NCBI GenBank assembly: GCA_028709355.1
Contig: JAQVXF010000028.1
Location: 1-9,753 of the forward strand
Length of the DNA: 9,753 nucleotides
Source: Syntrophomonas sp.
GTDB lineage: Bacteria > Bacillota > Syntrophomonadia > Syntrophomonadales > Syntrophomonadaceae
Direction of reading: 5' to 3'
The notes beneath the pieces are model-generated. The model was not told the origin of the DNA and made no database searches. It worked only from the letters and a program-made list of their open reading frames with translations. Shown here piece after piece: positions 5,915-9,753 of the stretch. Position 1 is the stretch's first letter; the number at the start of each line of letters is the position of its first letter. Both the position numbers and the translations under genes were made by a program.

Positions 5915-6466
5915 ATGAAACTGGATATCAGAGGAAGGAACGTCGAGGTAACTGATGCACTCAAAGACTATACCACTAAAAGGCTTTCCAAACTAGACAA
6001 ATACCTGGATGAGAGCAGAACTGCCCAGGTGGCTATGTCCCTGGAAGGAGAGAAACATAAGGAAAAGCATAAGGTGGAAGTGACCATACCCTTGAATGGG
6101 CTTATCATCCGGGCTGAAGTAGGTGCTGATGACATGTACAGCGCTATCGATCTGGTGGTGGAGAAACTTGATAAGCAGATAGACAAGCACAAGACCAAAC
6201 TCTACCGGCGGCACCGGGGCGCCGGATTACGGCAGGCGGTAGTGGGGGAAGCCAAGCCAGTAGACTTGGAGAAGGAGTATGGGGACCGATTCCCGATAGT
6301 CAAGACCAAACGGTTCGTGATGAAACCCATGGATACCGAAGAGGCGATTATGCAGATGGGCCTGCTGGGCCACAATTTCTTCATGTTCTATAATGCCAAC
6401 ACCGGTTCCATCAACGTGGTCTATAAGAGGATGGACGGCAACTATGGTCTGATAGAGCCCGATTAG
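5915..6466 (+). CDS. hpf: Ribosome hibernation promoting factor, long form
   Basis: A 183-residue long-form HPF, which inactivates 70S ribosomes and pairs them into 100S dimers in stationary phase or stress. The N-terminal S30AE/YfiA domain (1-100) has the usual opening MKLDIRGRNVEVTDALKDY and a basic helix DKQIDKHKTKLYRRHR (86-101) that lies in the mRNA/tRNA channel. A linker (about 102-127) leads to the C-terminal dimerisation domain (128-183), with VKTKRFVMKPM (129-139), EEAIMQMGLLGHNFFMF (142-158) and the end NYGLIEPD. The C-terminal domain separates it from short HPF or YfiA of gammaproteobacteria. GGGGTGG (5904-5910) precedes the ATG by four bases. It lies directly upstream of secA, as in B. 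subtilis (yvyD-secA-prfB), with a terminator-like hairpin between them. Confidence 0.97.
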   Translation: MKLDIRGRNVEVTDALKDYTTKRLSKLDKYLDESRTAQVAMSLEGEKHKEKHKVEVTIPLNGLIIRAEVGADDMYSAIDLVVEKLDKQIDKHKTKLYRRHRGAGLRQAVVGEAKPVDLEKEYGDRFPIVKTKRFVMKPMDTEEAIMQMGLLGHNFFMFYNANTGSINVVYKRMDGNYGLIEPD

Positions 6467-6495
6467 TTGCTGGTACCGGGCAAAAATGCTAATAT
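6467..6495 (+). promoter_or_regulatory. Candidate extended -10 promoter for secA
   Basis: TAATAT (6490-6495, four of six consensus) is preceded by TGC (6487-6489), an extended -10 element. TTGCTG (6467-6472, three of six) lies exactly 17 bases upstream. The predicted start near 6502 would place the following hairpin at the very beginning of the secA transcript. The boxes are imperfect, so this is a candidate only. Confidence 0.4.
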
Positions 6496-6516
6496 GAAAA
6501 AGTATTAAGTTTCTAT

Positions 6517-6543
6517 AGGAACCGTTATGGTTCCTCTTTTTTT
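6517..6543 (+). terminator. Intrinsic terminator/attenuator between hpf and secA
   Basis: AGGAACC (6517-6523), loop GTTAT, GGTTCCT (6529-6535) form a perfect seven-bp stem, followed by C and seven T residues (6537-6543). This is a textbook intrinsic terminator. It ends only 19 bases before the secA GTG start, so it either ends hpf mRNA with partial read-through or attenuates secA. The hairpin loop and 3' arm contain an ATG in frame with secA that would be a misleading start. Confidence 0.85.
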
Positions 6544-6562
6544 GAAGAGAGGTTATATTACC

Positions 6563-9055
6563 GTGATCAAGGATTTTGTAAAAAGGTTGATTGATGACAG
6601 TGAACGAGAGGTCAAAAAGCTCAGCCGGGCAGTAGAAGATATCAACCGACTGGAAGGCCAGTACCGCCAACTGGCGGATGAGGATTTCCCCCCTAAAACC
6701 GAAGAATTCAGAGCGCGGCTCGCTGAAGGTGCAACCATCGATGACCTCCTGCCGGAGGCCTTCGCCATGGTGCGGGAGGCGGCCCGCCGAACCCTGGGGA
6801 TGAGGCACTTCGACGTCCAGCTGATCGGCGGAATGGTATTGCACCGGGGCAAGATAGCCGAGATGAAGACCGGTGAAGGCAAGACCCTGGTAGCCACCTT
6901 GCCCGCCTATCTGAACGCCCTGGAGGGCAAAGGGGTCCATATAGTGACCGTCAACGATTACTTGGCCAGCCGTGACGCCGGTTGGATGGGACCAGTCTAT
7001 GAATTCTGCGGTCTGTCGGTGGGACTTATCGTCCATGATCTCAGCTATGCCCAGCGTAAAGCTGCCTATGCCTGTGACGTGACTTACGCAACCAACAATG
7101 AATTGGGATTCGATTACCTGCGCGACAATATGGTGGTAGCCGGCGACAACATGGTACAGCGCCCCCTCAACTACGCCATCATCGATGAGGTGGACTCCAT
7201 TTTGATCGATGAAGCCCGCACCCCACTGATCATCTCCGGGGAGGGCAGTAAACCCACCGAACTTTATTTACGCATCGCCAAGTTTATCCCGCGCCTGGTC
7301 AATGAGGAAGACTATATAGTCGATGAAAAGGCCAATGTGGTGACATTGACCGAAGAAGGGGTACGGAAGGTCGAAAAACACTTCGCCATCGACAACCTCT
7401 CTGAAAACATGGAGATCGCCCACCATATCAACCAGGGCTTGCGGGCTCAAACCTTGATGAAAAAGGACCGGGATTACGTGGTCAAAGATGACCAGATCAT
7501 CATCGTGGACGAGTTTACCGGTCGGCTCATGTTCGGCCGTCGCTACAGCGATGGGCTGCACCAGGCCATCGAGGCCAAGGAAGGGGTCAAGGTGGAGAAG
7601 GAATCCATGACCCTGGCCACCATCACCTTCCAAAACTATTTCCGGATGTACAAGAAACTGGCTGGAATGACCGGTACCGCCAAAACTGAAGAAGAAGAGT
7701 TCATGAACATTTACGGGATGAATGTCATCGCCATACCCACCAATCTGCCCATGGTGCGGGCGGATAATCCGGACTGGGTCTATCGCAGTGAGCCGGGCAA
7801 GTTCGCGGCGGTAGTCGACGATATCACAGAGAAACACAAGCAGGGCCAGCCGGTCTTGGTCGGCACCATCAGCATCGAGAAGTCGGAGATGCTCAGCAAC
7901 ATGCTGGCAAAAAAGGGCATCAAGCATCAGGTCCTCAATGCCAAACATCATGAGAAGGAAGCCCAGATAATCGCCCAGGCCGGGCAGCCGGGCACCGTCA
8001 CCATCGCTACCAATATGGCTGGCCGCGGCACCGACATCGTCCTCGGGGAAGGAGTTCAGTCGATGGGTGGCCTCTATGTACTGGGTACTGAACGTCATGA
8101 ATCGCGCCGCATCGACAATCAGTTGCGGGGCCGCTCCGGTCGCCAGGGGGATCAGGGAGAATCAAGGTTTTATGTATCTCTTGAGGACGACCTGATGCGG
8201 CTGTTCGGATCCTCCAATATCGAGGGACTGATGGACCGGTTGGGTATGGACGACAGCATTCCCATCGAGAACAAGATGATCAGCCGGGGCATCGAAAATG
8301 CCCAGAAGAAGGTAGAGTCGCGCAACTTCGGAATCCGCAAGAACGTATTGGAGTACGACGATGTCATCAACAACCAGCGCATGGTCATCTATAAGGACCG
8401 TAAGAAAGTTCTCTTCGGCGAAGACCTGAAAGAGACAGTGACTGCCATGATCGATGATGTGATCGACAAGGTGGTAGATAGTTTCGCCGGCGATTTTAAA
8501 TATTCGGACGAATGGGACCTCGAGGGGCTGATCGCCTATGTCGACCAAAATATTCTCCCGGGCGCCGAGTTCAAACCGGAAGCCCTGGTAGGCATGACCA
8601 AAGAAGAGGTCAAACAACGGCTTGGTGAGAAGACCCATGCTTTGTATGAGGCCCGGGAACAGGAATTGGGCAGCGAGATGATGCGGGATATAGAAAAAGC
8701 CATCATGCTGCGTATAATCGACAACAAGTGGATGGACCACATCGACGCTATGGACCAACTCCGCAATGGTATAAACCTGAGGGCCTATGCCCAGCGGGAT
8801 CCCCTGGTGGAATACAAGTTCGAGGCCTATGAAGCTTTCCAGGACATGGTCCACAGCATCAAGGAAGACGTGGTCCGGTATGTGCTGCGGGTCAAGGTAG
8901 TAGTAAAACCGGAGGAAAAGAAGATGGTTACCAACCAGGGCGATGCCGTCGAGAAGAAACCGGTACAGGTGGAAAAGAAGATCGGCCGCAACGATCCCTG
9001 CCCATGCGGGAGCGGCAAAAAGTATAAGAAATGCTGCGGGCGCAGTGCCAGTTGA
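6563..9055 (+). CDS. secA: Preprotein translocase motor ATPase SecA
   Basis: ATPase that drives unfolded preproteins through the SecYEG channel. From GTG 6563 it has 830 residues, close to B. subtilis SecA (841). An in-frame ATG at 6527 would add 12 residues but lies within the terminator hairpin. GTG is preceded by GAAGAGAGG (6544-6552), and its product begins like family members (DDSEREVKKL). Motifs: Walker A MKTGEGKT (101-108), DEVD Walker B (208-211) followed by the RTPLIISG signature, preprotein cross-linking domain (about 215-360), VDEFTGR, GMTGTA, helicase motif V ATNMAGRGTD and motif VI QLRGRSGRQGD. Helical scaffold and wing domains follow. The C-terminal zinc motif CPCGSGKKYKKCC (Cys813, 815, 824, 825) mediates SecB or ribosome/lipid contact in relatives. 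A basic linker precedes it. prfB follows 37 bases later, probably in the same operon. Confidence 0.97.
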   Translation: MIKDFVKRLIDDSEREVKKLSRAVEDINRLEGQYRQLADEDFPPKTEEFRARLAEGATIDDLLPEAFAMVREAARRTLGMRHFDVQLIGGMVLHRGKIAEMKTGEGKTLVATLPAYLNALEGKGVHIVTVNDYLASRDAGWMGPVYEFCGLSVGLIVHDLSYAQRKAAYACDVTYATNNELGFDYLRDNMVVAGDNMVQRPLNYAIIDEVDSILIDEARTPLIISGEGSKPTELYLRIAKFIPRLVNEEDYIVDEKANVVTLTEEGVRKVEKHFAIDNLSENMEIAHHINQGLRAQTLMKKDRDYVVKDDQIIIVDEFTGRLMFGRRYSDGLHQAIEAKEGVKVEKESMTLATITFQNYFRMYKKLAGMTGTAKTEEEEFMNIYGMNVIAIPTNLPMVRADNPDWVYRSEPGKFAAVVDDITEKHKQGQPVLVGTISIEKSEMLSNMLAKKGIKHQVLNAKHHEKEAQIIAQAGQPGTVTIATNMAGRGTDIVLGEGVQSMGGLYVLGTERHESRRIDNQLRGRSGRQGDQGESRFYVSLEDDLMRLFGSSNIEGLMDRLGMDDSIPIENKMISRGIENAQKKVESRNFGIRKNVLEYDDVINNQRMVIYKDRKKVLFGEDLKETVTAMIDDVIDKVVDSFAGDFKYSDEWDLEGLIAYVDQNILPGAEFKPEALVGMTKEEVKQRLGEKTHALYEAREQELGSEMMRDIEKAIMLRIIDNKWMDHIDAMDQLRNGINLRAYAQRDPLVEYKFEAYEAFQDMVHSIKEDVVRYVLRVKVVVKPEEKKMVTNQGDAVEKKPVQVEKKIGRNDPCPCGSGKKYKKCCGRSAS

Positions 9056-9078
9056 TGTTGGGGTTTGGATTGGACGAA

Positions 9079-9095
9079 AGAGGTGATCATGTTTG
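9079..9095 (+). promoter_or_regulatory. Extended ribosome-binding site deciding the TTG start of prfB
   Basis: AAGAGGTGATC (9078-9088) matches all but one base of the ideal complement to the 16S rRNA 3' end. Six bases separate AGGTGA from TTG (9093-9095). The nearby ATG (9089-9091) is too close to the site and opens only a three-codon frame (ATG TTT GAT TGA). The TTG frame has a stop at 9084-9086, so no earlier start is possible. The position therefore supports a TTG start. Confidence 0.75.
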
Positions 9096-9753
9096 ATTGA
9101 GGATCCGCAGGGGACTATCGCGGCCATCATAAACAGTCTGGATGAGATGAGGGTCTCCCTTTGACATCGCTAATCTGCAGTCAGAGATCGATAAACTGCA
9201 CAAATCGACCCAGGCCGAGAACTTCTGGGACGACAACCTGGAAGCCCAGCAGGTTTCAAAAAGGTTAAGCGACCTGCAGAACCGGGTGGATAAATTCCGG
9301 CGCTTCTGGGAAGAGGCCCATTTTCTCGAGGAAATGCTGGAGATGACCGAGTCGGAAGGGGAGGCGGAAATGTACCGGGAAACCATCCGCGACCTGGAGG
9401 GCTTCGCCAAGAGATTCGATGATTATGAACTGCTCATCCTCTTCTCTGGGGAGAACGATGGCGGCAATGCCATCGTCTCCATGCATGCCGGTGCCGGCGG
9501 GACCGAAGCTCAAGACTGGGTGGAGATCCTGTTGCGCATGTATACCCGCTGGGCCGAGGACGCCGGGTATAAAGTGGAGATCCTGGATTTGCTGGACGGA
9601 GATGAAGCCGGGGTTAAGAGCGTAACCTTCATGGTGTCCGGACTATATGCCTACGGGAAATTGAAATGCGAGGAGGGGGTGCACCGCCTGATCCGCATCT
9701 CTCCCTTCGATTCATCGGGACGCCGGCACACATCTTTCGCGTCGGTGTCGGTA
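9093..9753 (+). CDS. prfB: Peptide chain release factor 2, N-terminal part, with programmed +1 frameshift
   Basis: Release factor RF2 recognises UGA and UAA at the ribosomal A site and triggers peptide release. The gene is read as 9093-9161 joined to 9163-9753 and is cut by the window end. Frame zero encodes 23 residues ending RVSL, then TGA at 9162-9164. After a +1 shift the frame continues DIANLQSEIDKL without interruption for 197 codons. Visible domains are helical domain 1 (to about residue 105) and domain 2/4, with MHAGAGGTEAQDW, LDGDEAGVKSVTF and GVHRLIRISPFDSSGRRHTSF. This includes the SPF stop-codon-reading tripeptide (203-205, nt 9700-9708) that separates RF2 from RF1 (PxT). The catalytic GGQ loop lies beyond the window. 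It follows secA as in B. subtilis. The frameshift lets RF2 adjust its own synthesis. Confidence 0.96.
9149..9165 (+). other. prfB: RF2 programmed +1 ribosomal frameshift site
   Basis: The site is CTT (9159-9161), TGA (9162-9164), C (9165), the universal RF2 slippery core. Peptidyl-tRNA-Leu slips forward by one base to read TTT when RF2 is scarce, and the weak stop context TGA-C favours slippage. The stimulatory internal Shine-Dalgarno-like GAGGG (9149-9153) lies five bases before CTT, compared with three in Escherichia coli AGGGGG-TAT-CTT. The downstream frame is conserved RF2 protein, which confirms that shifting is needed. Confidence 0.95.

Noticed and set aside
8162..9130. Long minus-strand open frame (322 codons) opposite the secA 3' half
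   Set aside because: It runs antisense to clearly conserved SecA protein, has no recognisable domain and no convincing ribosome-binding site.
9162..9164. TGA in prfB as a pseudogene-causing frameshift
   Set aside because: It sits in the conserved CTT-TGA-C context with an upstream Shine-Dalgarno-like sequence and continues in +1 as intact RF2, which is the known programmed site.

Overview
The window looks like chromosome from a member of the Bacillota (Firmicutes), most likely a clostridial lineage with moderate to fairly high G+C. The main evidence is the gene order comFC - small zinc-ribbon protein - hpf - secA - prfB, a conserved block in that phylum. Supporting signs are strong AGGAGG-type ribosome-binding sites, a mix of ATG, GTG and TTG starts, long-form HPF and an ~830-residue SecA with a C-terminal zinc motif. 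I cannot name the genus. Every gene is on the + strand.

Region 1 (3-1366): the C-terminal quarter of an RND-type efflux permease, cut by the window start. It overlaps by one base a TetR-family regulator that probably controls it. Region 2 (1405-4101): a promoter with a short hairpin leader drives a two-gene unit, UDP-GlcNAc 2-epimerase (wecB/mnaA) and an alpha-D-phosphohexomutase. Both supply activated sugars for cell-surface glycans. Region 3 (4102-4516): 415 bases without a gene, rich in inverted repeats, including a ~95-bp element with imperfect terminal inverted repeats and a separate hairpin with a perfect 9-bp stem. Region 4 (4517-5789): comFC, then a separately promoted 95-residue protein with four CxxC motifs, closed by a strong intrinsic terminator. 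Region 5 (5857-9753): hpf with its own -10 element, an intrinsic terminator/attenuator, secA, and prfB. prfB starts at TTG, carries the classic CTT-TGA-C programmed +1 frameshift, and runs off the window end.

The 3' half combines ribosome hibernation (HPF), protein export (SecA) and translation termination (RF2), with visible regulation at each junction. I found no CRISPR array, tRNA, rRNA, transposase or phage gene. No clearly new multi-gene system is visible. The most informative points are regulatory: the attenuator-like hairpin that contains a misleading secA ATG, the RF2 frameshift with its TTG start, a hairpin that buries the ribosome-binding site of the zinc-ribbon gene, and the repeat element at 4276-4370.
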